From Glandiceps talaboti (taxonomy: Eukaryota; Hemichordata; Enteropneusta; Spengelidae), in NCBI RefSeq assembly GCF_964340395.1, contig NC_135553.1:18662501-18726500 (forward strand): DNA of 64,000 nucleotides, read 5' to 3'. How positions within the stretch are numbered: position 1 is the first letter of the stretch; every line of letters begins with the position of its first letter. Both the position numbers and the translations under genes were made by a program. This document shows positions 19,013-30,615 of the stretch, in pieces. The notes beneath the pieces were generated by a model. The model was given only the letters and a program-made list of their open reading frames with translations. It did not search any database and had not been told where the DNA came from.

Positions 19013-19037
19013 ATTGATTGATTGATTGATTGAACAT
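16944..19037 (-). CDS. LINE A reverse transcriptase ORF, unit B
   Basis: 697-aa frame that looks identical to the unit A copy, including LADD, the zinc-knuckle-like C-terminus and the flank-derived MFNQSINQS start. It has no endonuclease. Confidence 0.85.
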   Translation of the reverse strand: MFNQSINQSFRVQIDEELDNLSASSHDNAETILSRPLSIEDISRAIGKLKRGKAGGPDSITYEHIIFGGPFLMDALVNLFNALINVEYIPSSFKSAYLVPIFKGGNKNRFDPANYRGITLLPTLQKLFEMCISHRLQPWLCDKNLPHPLQAGYQPGQSNITTAFCIQETILHHVERGSKVFMCSLDLQKAFDSIWWNGLFHKLYTLGINAKLWRLLKNMFHGQKCQIAIDTYTSEEYRLFQGVRQGSILSTTLFLIYANDLLVELENSRFGCYIDSLFLGAPALADDISILAPTRSTCQKMLNIVCNYCSTWRLKLSATKCRLLVFGETTRERERSRQHRNLSLNNCPLTEVDSITIVGMQFTNNLSSMERTLSVCKKARCLINSLRSVGIGPYGLNPIVSTEVWKRMCLPAAFHTCELWTPNETELLMLERCQRYAAKTIQGFPSKTPTDLALSAVGLIPIEAYIDNCKLRFFGTLCNCDNFSVRKHVFLQRLFEFKFSSVKKRLGFIPDIMNILLKYGLLCFLDEFCATGYFPPKFLWKIIVKDAIYEKECNLWRDRIATRDELQLFSQLHKHILPFHLYSYSRKFPKYKSTVYKIMKVLATPCNIKCSKCEDVADNLLIHLTTSCRQTSTARDYFWTSLFNELNVDFSVALFNLDEFDFIVRILGDVFCNDNLLINTELLQDIILKFMHMCLDI

Positions 19038-19170
19038 TGCAAAAACTGAATTTTAATTATTGTAGAGTATAGATCAAAACAAGGTGAAAATATCGACTAT
19101 CTTTTAAGAATATCTGTGAGTTCATGAAACTGACTGTGAGATTCTACAAATAGCAAATTGTCCCATCTAC

Positions 19171-19224
19171 CTGATGTTGTTGCTATAGGTGCTGCTGATG
19201 TTGCTGCGATAGGCGTCGTCACCG
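19171..19224 (-). CDS. 54-nt linker exon, unit B (left)
   Basis: Counterpart of 3028-3081 with intact acceptor and donor, phase 1-1, encoding the same 17 full codons. Confidence 0.55.
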
Positions 19225-19443
19225 CTATGAAAATAAACACAAAAGAACATGAAAACAGAGTTAGTGAAGTTTAATATAATTACAATGGGAGGGAAGAATG
19301 TTTTCACCATATTCTTCTCTGTCTGATAGACTAGTCCAATTTCTTATCAAAGTTAATTAATGTAATTTACATATTTTTCATCGCGTCCAACAATATGTGA
19401 TTACACAATTTGTAAAGTAATTATCTTTTATCGACATCATCCA

Positions 19444-19685
19444 GATTGATTGCTTGCTTGCTTGCTTGATTGATTGATTGATTGATTGATTGATCAATTG
19501 ATTTCAATCTGAGTCTGAATGAGAGTGAGTGAGTGAGTGAGTGAGTGAGTGAGTGAGTGAGTGAGTGAGTGAGTGAGTGAGTGAGTGAGTGAGTGAGTGA
19601 GTGAGTGAGGGAGGGAGGGAGGGAGGGAGTGTGTGAATGAGTGGGCGGGTAGATGGGTGAGTTTGGAGTGAATTGAGTGAGTGAG
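19444..19685. repeat. S block with (GTGA)n beside LINE B, unit B
   Basis: Counterpart of 3302-3538, slightly longer in the GTGA tract. Confidence 0.75.
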
Positions 19686-20355
19686 TTGTTGTTGTTGTTG
19701 TTTCTTTATTCCTCCTCAAAGAGAAGAGTTACAACTCAGTTCACAAATATACAAAAAACAAAATAATAAATAAATAACTATAGAGTGCATGACTTCATTA
19801 GTCAGTTAAACGATAAACTTAAGGATTTTATCTTGAATATTTCCTATTTGTTCGGTTGCTGAAATTTATACTTACTGTCTTCTAAAAAATTGACAGTAAG
19901 AAATAGGAGTGTGACGAGACATCATAATCCAATCAAAAGTCTAAGCATGTGTCTATAAGCTTATAGACTATATCTTGAAATATTTCCCATTCGTATGGTT
20001 GCTGAAAGTGTTTTTTGCTATCTTCTAAGATGCTGATAGTAAAATCAACTTCATTTAAGTTGTACAAACGTACAGCAAAGTTAACGTTGATATTATCAAA
20101 CATAGTTGACCAGAAAATGTCTCTTCGTACAGCCGTATTACGACATGAAGTCAATAAATGAGTTAGATAATCTCCAACGAGCTCTTGGCATTTAGAACAT
20201 TCAGTTTGTCCTAAAGAGGCTAGGATTTTCATTATTTTGTAAACTATTGGCCTGTAACGAGGAAACTTACGTGATTGGAAATACAGATGAAACGGTACAA
20301 GGCTCTGGTGTAATTGAGAGAAGAGTAATAGTTCGTCTCTACTATCTAGTCTCTG
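19686..20355 (-). mobile_element. LINE B fragment, unit B
   Basis: Counterpart of 3539-4208. The residual C-terminal frame ends at 19933 and has lost RT and endonuclease domains. Confidence 0.72.
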
Positions 20356-21054
20356 TGTACATCAAATCAATATCATGTCTAACTCTGAAACTGTCTGTTG
20401 TATTTTAGTGATGTCACAAAAACTGTAAGCTTATAAACTGTCATGGTGACATGATTTACATATTCTGTATTACTTCTGAGTGTTAAAGCTTTCCGTGAAT
20501 AATGTGGTGTCGTTGAAAGTTATTTAGAATATAAATAAATATGTAGTACTCCAAAATTAGTTTTCCTAAACCCGTCAGTGTTTGGTTAAGAAGATTGCAA
20601 AGTAGAATTTTAATTTTGGTATAGATAAAGACAAGGTTAACATCGGTTATCTTTTAAGAATGTCTGATAGTTCATGAAACTGACACTATCGGGAATGAAA
20701 TGTACACTGAACTTTAGTCAAATTTACGATCCTGACTGCAATCTTCATAACCAATCAAATCAGATCATCTCAAGTTCAAACAATATTTACTACCAATCCT
20801 ATCTTTTCATAATTGACCAATCATATGAAAGTCAATACCAAATTCGCACCAATATGTATGGAATGTAGGAAAACCTATATAAACCCTTATTTCTGTGTGA
20901 TCTGTAGGAGTTTTGTTAGATGTCAATAAAGTACGAGTAGCTATTCTTACAGTACTTGGTTGTGTGTGGACATCATTCCTTTCCAGAACCTGTTTCTAAA
21001 CAATCAACTTATCCCACAGATAGTGAGATTGTACAAGCAAATTTTCCCATCTAC
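20356..21054. other. Intron sequence with empty gypsy target site
   Basis: Matches unit A but without the gypsy element. The single GATG at 20919-20922 is where unit A carries the 8.9-kb insertion. I see no exon in it. Confidence 0.6.
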
Positions 21055-21108
21055 CTGATGTTGTTGCTATAGATGTTGTTGATATTGATACGATAGGCGT
21101 CGTCACCG
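21055..21108 (-). CDS. Variant 54-nt linker exon, unit B
   Basis: Counterpart of 13821-13874, encoding VTTPIVSISTTSIATTS, with intact splice sites. Confidence 0.5.
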
Positions 21109-21161
21109 CTATGAACATATACAAGAAGTAATTATCTTTTATCGATTTTATCCAGATTCAG

Positions 21162-21201
21162 TGACTGACTGACTGACTGACTGACTGACTGACTGACTGA
21201 C

Positions 21202-21267
<66 letters not shown>
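21162..21267. repeat. (ACTG)n-(ATTG)n microsatellite, unit B
   Basis: Counterpart of 13923-14030 with a small change in repeat number. Confidence 0.85.
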
Positions 21268-21269
<2 letters not shown>

Positions 21270-21405
21270 CATTGCAAAAACTGAATTTTAATTATTGTAG
21301 AGTATAGATCAAAACAAGGTGAAAATATCGACTATCTTTTAAGAATATCTGTGAGTTCATGAAACTGACTGTGAGATTCTACAAATAGCAAATTGTCCCA
21401 TCTAC

Positions 21406-21459
21406 CTGATGTTGTTGCTATAGGTGCTGCTGATGTTGCTGCGATAGGCGTCGTCACCG
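21406..21459 (-). CDS. 54-nt linker exon, unit B (right)
   Basis: Counterpart of 14168-14221. It would follow the CUB exon at 22082-22441 in frame. Confidence 0.6.
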
Positions 21460-21680
21460 CTATGAAAATAAACACAAAAGAACATGAAAACAGAGTTAGT
21501 GAAGTTTAATATAATTACAATGGGAGGGAAGAATGTTTTCACCATATTCTTCTCTGTCTGATAGACTAGTCCAATTTCTTATCAAAGTTAATTAATGTAA
21601 TTTACATATTTTTCATCGCGTCCAACAATATGTGATTACACAATTTGTAAAGTAATTATCTTTTATCGACATCATCCAGA

Positions 21681-21965
21681 TTGATTGCTTGCTTGCTTGC
21701 TTGATTGATTGATTGATTGATTGATTGATCAATTGATTTCAATCTGAGTCTGAATGAGAGTGAGTGAGTGAGTGAGTGAGTGAGTGAGTGAGTGAGTGAG
21801 TGAGTGAGTGAGTGAGTGAGTGAGTGAGTGAGTGAGTGAGTGAGTGAGTGAGTGAGGGAGGGAGGGAGGGAGGGAGTGTGTGAATGAGTGGGCGGGTAGA
21901 TGGGTGAGTTTGGAGTGAATTGAGTGAGTGAGTGAGTGAGTGAGTGAGTGAGTGAGTGAGTGAGC

Positions 21966-22015
<50 letters not shown>
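21681..22015. repeat. LINE-free S block with (GTGA)n and (TG)n, unit B
   Basis: Counterpart of 14442-14768. The GTGA tract is longer and the TG tract slightly shorter. Confidence 0.85.
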
Positions 22016-22019
<4 letters not shown>

Positions 22020-22081
22020 CGATACATACTGTGGCATTCGTAATAATCGCTAAATCAATATCATAGTTTTCCTAAGTTTAC

Positions 22082-22441
22082 CTTCTTCAGATACTGTCAA
22101 GTGAAAACCCTTGTCTCCTATAGAGCCATCTGACTGTAACTGAAACCACACCGATCCTTCAGTTGATGTAAAATCTGTAGGTGCAGTAGCTCCACTGAAA
22201 GCCCATGCAGTACTTTTAGCATTCATTTTTGTATTTCCGTAACCTGCGTAGAAATAATCTGAACCACTCTCTGTAGCAAAGACATTGTATATTACTGTCA
22301 TCGTAGGGGAACCACTACTGGAGACGTAGACTACCCAATCACATACAAGATTATCAGGATAGTCGGCAGGATAGTTTGGTGTTGTTATGTCAACGCTGCC
22401 ACCGGGTGTAAGGTTGAGTGTTGTTGAACCAGGACAGGCCC
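22082..22441 (-). CDS. CUB-domain exon, unit B
   Basis: 360-nt phase 1-1 exon with the same TTTATAG acceptor and GAAG|GTAAAC donor as unit A. The translation looks identical to 14834-15193, with the same two cysteines. If spliced in series with the unit A exon through the linkers it would give a protein with repeated CUB domains. Alternatively each unit is a separate gene copy. Exon similarity cannot tell these apart. Confidence 0.8.
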
Positions 22442-23366
22442 CTATAAATGAATTAATACAAGAGTTAGTTGTTACTTGGTACTTTTTTCCAAATGGCACT
22501 TGCCTTGCCCTCATTAAATTCAATCATTGGTGATCAAGTACGACTAGGTAAATGATTACATTGAGAGTTGTCGATATATAGTCTATTTTCTTACGTCAAT
22601 TGATTGTTCCAGAAACTCGACACTCGTAGAGTCATCTCCAATGGAAAGAAGGGTCTGAACATGTTCCCTTGACAATAAAACTAAACTGATATGATTTATA
22701 ATGCTTTCTTTTGTGACCCTTGTCATTTCAGCCCTTTATCCACCATATATTCTTAAAGATACACAATTTGAAATTTCATATCTTTCGAATTGTTTCCAAC
22801 AAACCAAAGAAAGTATTCACTGTATAAATCCTGTTTTGATGTAGATCGTTGACGGATTGAACTTGAAGAAATTGTCGTCTCTTTGGGCCGTGGGTATTGC
22901 ACACTTTCCTTTTAGAATCAATTCAACCATAAAGCATCCTCTTTGTCAATAGTATAGTGTTAAGTACCAACTGCTGTTGCGTTGGTGGCGTTATTGTCGT
23001 TGCGTTGGAAGTTGCAAATCATCCCTAAAATCACTAGAGACTAGAAAGAGTTTGAACTCGCCCTTACTCCGACCTATTCACGCATTATTAAAATAATCAA
23101 TTATACTGCCTTAGTTGAGTGTCAGAATATTATGGTTATAATTACACTGTCAGTTGGAGAGCGCGCATGACAACTTTTTAAGAAGAAAATTAGAAGCAGT
23201 TGCCACTGAGAGGTCTGTTGTTTTTATTATTGGTAATTATAAATTAAGAACATACAAAAACATGTACACGACAAATAGCATAGAAAGAATCGACATTTGT
23301 TAATTTAATACTATAGTGAATATAGGAATAATACATAGAATAATCCGTACAATGCTAATGGTGTAA
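22442..23366. other. Intron sequence upstream of CUB exon, unit B
   Basis: Counterpart of 15194-16118. I see no further exon. Confidence 0.5.
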
Positions 23367-23858
23367 GGGAGCCTTAAGCAGGGGGGGGGGGGGGAAATAA
23401 GGTCCGGGCTGTTGCATAAAATATTCCGCTGTTCGATGATAGGGATTTAATGCCACCGTTTTAAAGGTAGTCACTGTGGTTATTTTCTATAACTACCTAA
23501 CATGAATTTGTTTGAATGCACTGCATTAATCAATACCTGTGTTTGGAACTCATCGGCTGAGCTGAAGGTCACAAACTCCTAAAGATTAGATTTGGACACT
23601 CCCGACATTGACGGGACTGAGGTCAACATCATCACAACATTACCCTAGTATTTTACCAAGCTGTTCCCGTTTTACTCCTGTGAGACCCATTTCTCTCCTC
23701 ACATCATAACTGAGAGCTAATCAACTACATGGTTGTCAGCAGAAATTTGATTGATGCTACTTTGTAAAATATGGCCCTTCCCCGAGGACGGATTTGTAAA
23801 AAGTGATCCTACCCTTTATTTCCCCGGCCCTCCCCATTTATAAATACTGAAGGCTCTT
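23367..23858. mobile_element. Harbinger-like MITE, copy C
   Basis: 492 bp, GGGAGCC to GGCTCTT, flanked by TAA at 23364-23366 and 23859-23861. It marks the boundary of units B and C. Confidence 0.65.
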
Positions 23859-23945
23859 TAAGGTTTTTATTCATCAAATGTATGAGTAGACTCATTATTT
23901 TCATTATCTGCTCTATACATATAGATTGATTGCTTGCTTGCTTGC

Positions 23946-23978
<33 letters not shown>

Positions 23979-24018
23979 CAATTGATTTCAATCTGAGTCT
24001 GAATGAGAGTGAGTGAGT

Positions 24019-26258
24019 TGTTGTTGTTGTTGTTGTTGTTGTTCCTTTATTCCTCCTCAAAAAAGAGAAGAGTTACACAACAATAAAGCGAAAAACTATC
24101 AAATCAGATTACAGAGGAAAAGTATAAATAATTACAGAAAACTAATTGCAATATTCATGTTTCAAATAAACATGGCGTAGGGTTCGTTTCTAAATGTCCA
24201 GGCACATATGCATAAACTTTAAGATGATATCTTGAAGTAGTTCTGTGTTAATGAGGAGATTGTCGTTGCAAAAGACATCTCCTAAAATTCTGACAATGAA
24301 ATCAAACTCATCTAGGTTGAATAAAGCCACAGAAAAGTCTACATTGAGTTCATTGAAGAGACTTGTCCAGAAATAGTCTCTAGCAGTGGAAGTTTGGCGA
24401 CATGACGTTGTTAGATGAATGAGAAGGTTATCAGCAACGTCTTCGCATTTGGAGCATTTTATATTGCATGGAGTGGCAAGAACTTTCATGATTTTGTAAA
24501 CAGTTGACTTGTATTTAGGGAATTTGCGTGAGTAGGAATATAAATGAAACGGCAATATATGTTTATGTAACTGAGAGAAGAGCTGTAGTTCATCTCTAGT
24601 TGCAATTCTATCTCTCCAAAGATTGCACTCTTTCTCATATATAGCATCTTTTACAATAATTTTCCAAAGGAATTTAGGCGGAAAATAACCAGTTGCACAG
24701 AACTCGTCTAAGAAGCAAAGTAATCCGTATTTCAAAAGAATATTCATAATATCAGGTATAAAGCCTAAGCGTTTCTTTACAGATGAAAACTTAAATTCAA
24801 AAAGTCGTTGTAAGAATACATGTTTTCTTACTGAGAAATTATCACAGTTACATAGAGTTCCAAAAAAACGCAATTTACAATTGTCAATGTATGCCTCAAT
24901 TGGTATCAAACCTACTGCGCTTAGAGCTAAATCAGTCGGAGTTTTGGAGGGAAAACCTTGAATGGTTTTGGCAGCATATCTCTGACAACGTTCAAGCATT
25001 AGAAGTTCAGTTTCATTGGGAGTCCAAAGTTCACAAGTATGAAAGGCTGCAGGAAGACACATGCGTTTCCAGACTTCTGTACTGACGATTGGATTGAGAC
25101 CGTAAGGTCCAATACCAACACTGCGTAACGAATTTATCAGACACCTGGCTTTCTTACAAACAGAGAGTGTACGTTCCATCGACGATAAATTATTTGTAAA
25201 TTGCATGCCGACGATTGTAATTGAATCTACTTCAGTGAGAGGACAGTTGTTCAGAGACAAGTTTCGATGTTGGCGCGAGCGTTCACGTTCTCGTGTTGTT
25301 TCACCGAAAACGAGTAATCTACATTTTGTGGCTGAGAGCTTCAGTCTCCATGTCGAGCAGTAATTGCATACAATGTTCAACATTTTTTGACATGTAGAGC
25401 GAGTTGGTGCTAATATTGAGATGTCATCTGCTAACGCAGGCGCACCAAGAAATAGCGAATCGATGTAACATCCGAATCTACTGTTCTCGAGTTCAACGAG
25501 GAGGTCATTTGCATAAATTAGGAATAGAGTTGTAGAAAGGATACTTCCTTGTCGTACACCTTGAAATAGTCGATATTCCTCAGACGTATACGTGTCTATG
25601 GCGATTTGACATTTTTGTCCGTGAAACATGTTTTTCAATAATCTCCAAAGTTTTGCGTTGATGCCCAAAGTGTACAGTTTGTGAAATAAACCATTCCACC
25701 AAATCGAGTCAAAAGCTTTTTGAAGGTCAAGACTGCACATAAATACCTTGCTACCTCTTTCAACGTGATGAAGAATTGTCTCTTGAATGCAGAATGCTGT
25801 GGTGATATTACTCTGACCAGGTTGATAGCCGGCTTGTAGGGGATGTGGTAAATTTTTGTCACAGAGCCATGGTTGTAGGCGATGCGAAATGCACATTTCA
25901 AAGAGTTTTTGCAGAGTCGGTAGCAGTGTGATGCCCCTGTAGTTTGCGGGATCAAAACGATTTTTGTTACCACCCTTGAAAATTGGAACAAGGTATGCAG
26001 ATTTGAATGATGAAGGAATGTATTCAACATTAATCAATGCATTAAATAAATTAACTAATGCGTCCATAAGAAAGGGGCCTCCGAAAATAATGTGTTCGTA
26101 TGTGATGGAGTCTGGCCCTCCTGCTTTTCCACGTTTCAGTTTTCCTATAGCACGTGAGATATCTTCTATAGAGAGTGGTCGAGACAGAATTGTTTCAGCG
26201 TTATCGTGGCTAGAAGCTGAGAGGTTGTCAAGTTCTTCGTCGATTTGGACTCTGAACG
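24019..26258 (-). mobile_element. LINE A copy 3 with adjacent S block to its left
   Basis: Same truncated element and junctions as in units A and B. The S block occupies about 23923-24018. Confidence 0.8.
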
Positions 26259-26283
26259 ATTGATTGATTGATTGATTGAACAT
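24190..26283 (-). CDS. LINE A reverse transcriptase ORF, unit C
   Basis: 697-aa frame that appears identical to the copies at 801-2894 and 16944-19037. The shared identity over 2 kb suggests very recent unit duplication, gene conversion or an assembly duplication. Confidence 0.85.
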   Translation of the reverse strand: MFNQSINQSFRVQIDEELDNLSASSHDNAETILSRPLSIEDISRAIGKLKRGKAGGPDSITYEHIIFGGPFLMDALVNLFNALINVEYIPSSFKSAYLVPIFKGGNKNRFDPANYRGITLLPTLQKLFEMCISHRLQPWLCDKNLPHPLQAGYQPGQSNITTAFCIQETILHHVERGSKVFMCSLDLQKAFDSIWWNGLFHKLYTLGINAKLWRLLKNMFHGQKCQIAIDTYTSEEYRLFQGVRQGSILSTTLFLIYANDLLVELENSRFGCYIDSLFLGAPALADDISILAPTRSTCQKMLNIVCNYCSTWRLKLSATKCRLLVFGETTRERERSRQHRNLSLNNCPLTEVDSITIVGMQFTNNLSSMERTLSVCKKARCLINSLRSVGIGPYGLNPIVSTEVWKRMCLPAAFHTCELWTPNETELLMLERCQRYAAKTIQGFPSKTPTDLALSAVGLIPIEAYIDNCKLRFFGTLCNCDNFSVRKHVFLQRLFEFKFSSVKKRLGFIPDIMNILLKYGLLCFLDEFCATGYFPPKFLWKIIVKDAIYEKECNLWRDRIATRDELQLFSQLHKHILPFHLYSYSRKFPKYKSTVYKIMKVLATPCNIKCSKCEDVADNLLIHLTTSCRQTSTARDYFWTSLFNELNVDFSVALFNLDEFDFIVRILGDVFCNDNLLINTELLQDIILKFMHMCLDI

Positions 26284-26416
26284 TGCAAAAACTGAATTTT
26301 AATTATTGTAGAGTATAGATCAAAACAAGGTGAAAATATCGACTATCTTTTAAGAATATCTGTGAGTTCATGAAACTGACTGTGAGATTCTACAAATAGC
26401 AAATTGTCCCATCTAC

Positions 26417-26470
26417 CTGATGTTGTTGCTATAGGTGCTGCTGATGTTGCTGCGATAGGCGTCGTCACCG
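26417..26470 (-). CDS. 54-nt linker exon, unit C
   Basis: Intact copy of the common linker exon. Unit C has no CUB exon, so this exon has no CUB partner within its own unit. Confidence 0.5.
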
Positions 26471-26691
26471 CTATGAAAATAAACACAAAAGAACATGAAA
26501 ACAGAGTTAGTGAAGTTTAATATAATTACAATGGGAGGGAAGAATGTTTTCACCATATTCTTCTCTGTCTGATAGACTAGTCCAATTTCTTATCAAAGTT
26601 AATTAATGTAATTTACATATTTTTCATCGCGTCCAACAATATGTGATTACACAATTTGTAAAGTAATTATCTTTTATCGACATCATCCAGA

Positions 26692-26935
26692 TTGATTGCT
26701 TGCTTGCTTGCTTGATTGATTGATTGATTGATTGATTGATCAATTGATTTCAATCTGAGTCTGAATGAGAGTGAGTGAGTGAGTGAGTGAGTGAGTGAGT
26801 GAGTGAGTGAGTGAGTGAGTGAGTGAGTGAGTGAGTGAGTGAGTGAGTGAGTGAGTGAGGGAGGGAGGGAGGGAGGGAGTGTGTGAATGAGTGGGCGGGT
26901 AGATGGGTGAGTTTGGAGTGAATTGAGTGAGTGAG
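26692..26935. repeat. S block with (GTGA)n, unit C
   Basis: Counterpart of 3302-3538 and 19444-19685. Confidence 0.75.
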
Positions 26936-27605
26936 TTGTTGTTGTTGTTGTTTCTTTATTCCTCCTCAAAGAGAAGAGTTACAACTCAGTTCACAAATAT
27001 ACAAAAAACAAAATAATAAATAAATAACTATAGAGTGCATGACTTCATTAGTCAGTTAAACGATAAACTTAAGGATTTTATCTTGAATATTTCCTATTTG
27101 TTCGGTTGCTGAAATTTATACTTACTGTCTTCTAAAAAATTGACAGTAAGAAATAGGAGTGTGACGAGACATCATAATCCAATCAAAAGTCTAAGCATGT
27201 GTCTATAAGCTTATAGACTATATCTTGAAATATTTCCCATTCGTATGGTTGCTGAAAGTGTTTTTTGCTATCTTCTAAGATGCTGATAGTAAAATCAACT
27301 TCATTTAAGTTGTACAAACGTACAGCAAAGTTAACGTTGATATTATCAAACATAGTTGACCAGAAAATGTCTCTTCGTACAGCCGTATTACGACATGAAG
27401 TCAATAAATGAGTTAGATAATCTCCAACGAGCTCTTGGCATTTAGAACATTCAGTTTGTCCTAAAGAGGCTAGGATTTTCATTATTTTGTAAACTATTGG
27501 CCTGTAACGAGGAAACTTACGTGATTGGAAATACAGATGAAACGGTACAAGGCTCTGGTGTAATTGAGAGAAGAGTAATAGTTCGTCTCTACTATCTAGT
27601 CTCTG
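26936..27605 (-). mobile_element. LINE B fragment, unit C
   Basis: Counterpart of 3539-4208, with the C-terminal coding remnant ending at 27183. Confidence 0.72.
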
Positions 27606-28945
27606 TGTACATCAAATCAATATCATGTCTAACTCTGAAACTGTCTGTTGTATTTTAGTGATGTCACAAAAACTGTAAGCTTATAAACTGTCATGGTGAC
27701 ATGATTTACATATTCTGTATTACTTCTGAGTGTTAAAGCTTTCCGTGAATAATGTGGTGTCGTTGAAAGTTATTTAGAATATAAATAAATATGTAGTACT
27801 CCAAAATTAGTTTTCCTAAACCCGTCAGTGTTTGGTTAAGAAGATTGCAAAGTAGAATTTTAATTTTGGTATAGATAAAGACAAGGTTAACATCGGTTAT
27901 CTTTTAAGAATGTCTGATAGTTCATGAAACTGACACTATCGGGAATGAAATATACACTGAACTTTAGTCAAATTTACGATCCTGACTGCAATCTTCATAA
28001 CCAATCAAATCAGATCATCTCAAGTTCAAACAATATTTACTACCAATCCTATCTTTTCATAATTGACCAATCATATGAAAGTCAATACCAAATTCGCACC
28101 AATATGTATGGAATGTAGGAAAACCTATATAAACCCTTATTTCTGTGTGATCTGTAGGAGTTTTGTTAGATGTCAATAAAGTACGAGTAGCTATTCTTAC
28201 AGTACTTGGTTGTGTGTGGACATCATTCCTTTCCAGAACCTGTTTCTAAACAATCAACTTATCCCACAGATAGTGAGATTGTACAAGCAAATTTGTCATT
28301 TCAGCCCTTTATCCACCATATATTCTTAAAGATACACAATTTGAAATTTCATATCTTTCGAATTGTTTCCAACAAACCAAAGAAAGTATTCACTGTATAA
28401 ATCCTGTTTTGATGTAGATCGTTGACGGATTGAACTTGAAGAAATTGTCGTCTCTTTGGGCCGTGGGTATTGCACACTTTCCTTTTAGAATCAATTCAAC
28501 CATAAAGCATCCTCTTTGTCAATAGTATAGTGTTAAGTACCAACTGCTGTTGCGTTGGTGGCGTTATTGTCGTTGCGTTGGAAGTTGCAAATCATCCCTA
28601 AAATCACTAGAGACTAGAAAGAGTTTGAACTCGCCCTTACTCCGACCTATTCACGCATTATTAAAATAATCAATTATACTGCCTTAGTTGAGTGTCAGAA
28701 TATTATGGTTATAATTACACTGTCAGTTGGAGAGCGCGCATGACAACTTTTTAAGAAGAAAATTAGAAGCAGTTGCCACTGAGAGGTCTGTTGTTTTTAT
28801 TATTGGTAATTATAAATTAAGAACATACAAAAACATGTACACGACAAATAGCATAGAAAGAATCGACATTTGTTAATTTAATACTATAGTGAATATAGGA
28901 ATAATACATAGAATAATCCGTACAATGCTAATGGTGTAATCCGTC
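27606..28945. other. Unit C remainder carrying an internal deletion
   Basis: Follows unit B up to about 28293. It then jumps to sequence matching about 22725 in unit B, so the variant linker, microsatellite, right linker, second S block and CUB exon are missing. The rest matches the intron upstream of the CUB exon. I see no gene left here. Confidence 0.65.
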
Positions 28946-29427
28946 CTCGGGGGGGGGGGGGGGAAATAAGGTCCGGGCTGTTGCATAAAATATTCCGCTG
29001 TTCGATGATAGGGATTTAATGCCACCGTTTTAAAGGTAGTCACTGTGGTTATTTTCTATAACTACCTAACATGAATTTGTTTGAATGCACTGCATTAATC
29101 AATACCTGTGTTTGGAACTCATCGGCTGAGCTGAAGGTCACAAACTCCTAAAGATTAGATTTGGACACTCCCGACATTGACGGGACTGAGGTCAACATCA
29201 TCACAACATTACCCTAGTATTTTACCAAGCTGTTCCCGTTTTACTCCTGTGAGACCCATTTCTCTCCTCACATCATAACTGAGAGCTAATCAACTACATG
29301 GTTGTCAGCAGAAATTTGATTGATGCTACTTTGTAAAATATGGCCCTTCCCCGAGGACGGATTTGTAAAAAGTGATCCTACCCTTTATTTCCCCGGCCCT
29401 CCCCATTTATAAATACTGAAGGCTCTT
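28946..29427. mobile_element. Harbinger-like MITE, copy D
   Basis: Matches copies A-C from the poly-G run onwards, but the left terminus is replaced by ATCCGTCCTCGGGG. That is the reverse complement of the element's own CCCCGAGGACGGAT at about 29349-29362, so the left end has been rearranged. Confidence 0.55.
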
Positions 29428-29586
29428 TAAGGTTTTTATTCATCAAATGTATGAGTAGACTCATTATTTTCATTATCTGCTCTATACATATTTGCTAAAG
29501 CGTGTCTTAATATCAGCTTTTTGTCGTATTATTCATTAAGGACAATGAACTTTTTTATATGTCAAGTGTTTCTCGTGTTATTATTA
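29428..29586. other. Sequence flanking MITE D, LINE-free
   Basis: Continues as in units A-C to CATAT at about 29490, then TTGCTAA instead of the S block. A related sequence at about 42600-42707 has the same CATATTTGCTAA, so this is the version without the S block and LINE. Confidence 0.55.
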
Positions 29587-30615
29587 GGGAGCCTTCAGTA
29601 ATAACAAGGGGTGGGCAGAGGAAATCAAGCCTGGTCTGTTGAGTAAAATGAGACTCTTCTCAGATTCCATTTTCTAACAAACTGGCCCTCCCTCAATTTC
29701 AATTACCTAAAACCTGCCCCCCCCCCAGCCCCTCCCTCACCAGGATCACACAAGCGAGCACTGAGGAATAGCTCATCAGACATCAGAGGGCCCTGAGGGA
29801 GATAAACTCTTTTTAGAGTTTACCAGGCTACCCTCGTTAAACAAGATCAAATAAAATAAATAAAATATAGACATAAGATTATGGTTCACCAGTACCTCTC
29901 CGAATGAGATGGTTACCATTTTAGAAGGGGTGCCATTACAATGGGCTCCATCTGTCCGTTGGGTTAAAAGTTCTGTCAGACATGAAATGGGACTTAATCC
30001 CACCACTGCCACCACATTTATAATTTTGAAAACACTTATTGTTTCCAAGTACTTTCACATTGAACTTCTGTGAAAGCAGTGCATTAATTTATTCCTGTAT
30101 TATGGATTTAACTGGCAGGCAGAACTCCCAACGACTAGAGGATACACTATGCACATTGTGCAATATGTATATTTTTGGGACACCCTCAATCCTGTCCACA
30201 ACAATTTCCCTAGTATCTTATCACACTATTCAGTTCTTGTTCTTTCCTCTCTTATTTTATTTTTACACACTTTATTGGATTCATTTTAACTTTTTGTTCA
30301 TTTTCTGTATTCTTATTCTTTGCTTCATACTTTTTTGTATTTTAGCCCTTGAAAAAGACTGTCTGTGCAAAGTCAAAACGTCGTGATTCTAATAAAAGCA
30401 GAAGTTTTAACCAGACTTGGACTTGTCATTTTATTTCAACTCATCAAGTTATGCCATACTCAAGTCCATCTGTATTGAAAAGTTTGTCGCACCATATCAC
30501 TGTAGTTGTATTGATACTTATTTGTACTACGAACACACGATTCCCCTTCATTCCTGAGACAACAATGAACAGATTTGTAAAATGTGACACCCCCATGAAT
30601 TTTCCGGAGGCTCCC
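29587..30615. mobile_element. Longer Harbinger-like element, copy E
   Basis: About 1.03 kb, opening GGGAGCCTTCAGTAAT and closing TTTTCCGGAGGCTCCC, flanked by TTA at 29584-29586 and 30616-30618. The inside includes diverged versions of the shorter MITE and a module with the hammerhead-like motif at 30349-30386. Reading frames within it are AT-rich and show no recognised domain, so I treat it as non-coding. Confidence 0.55.
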
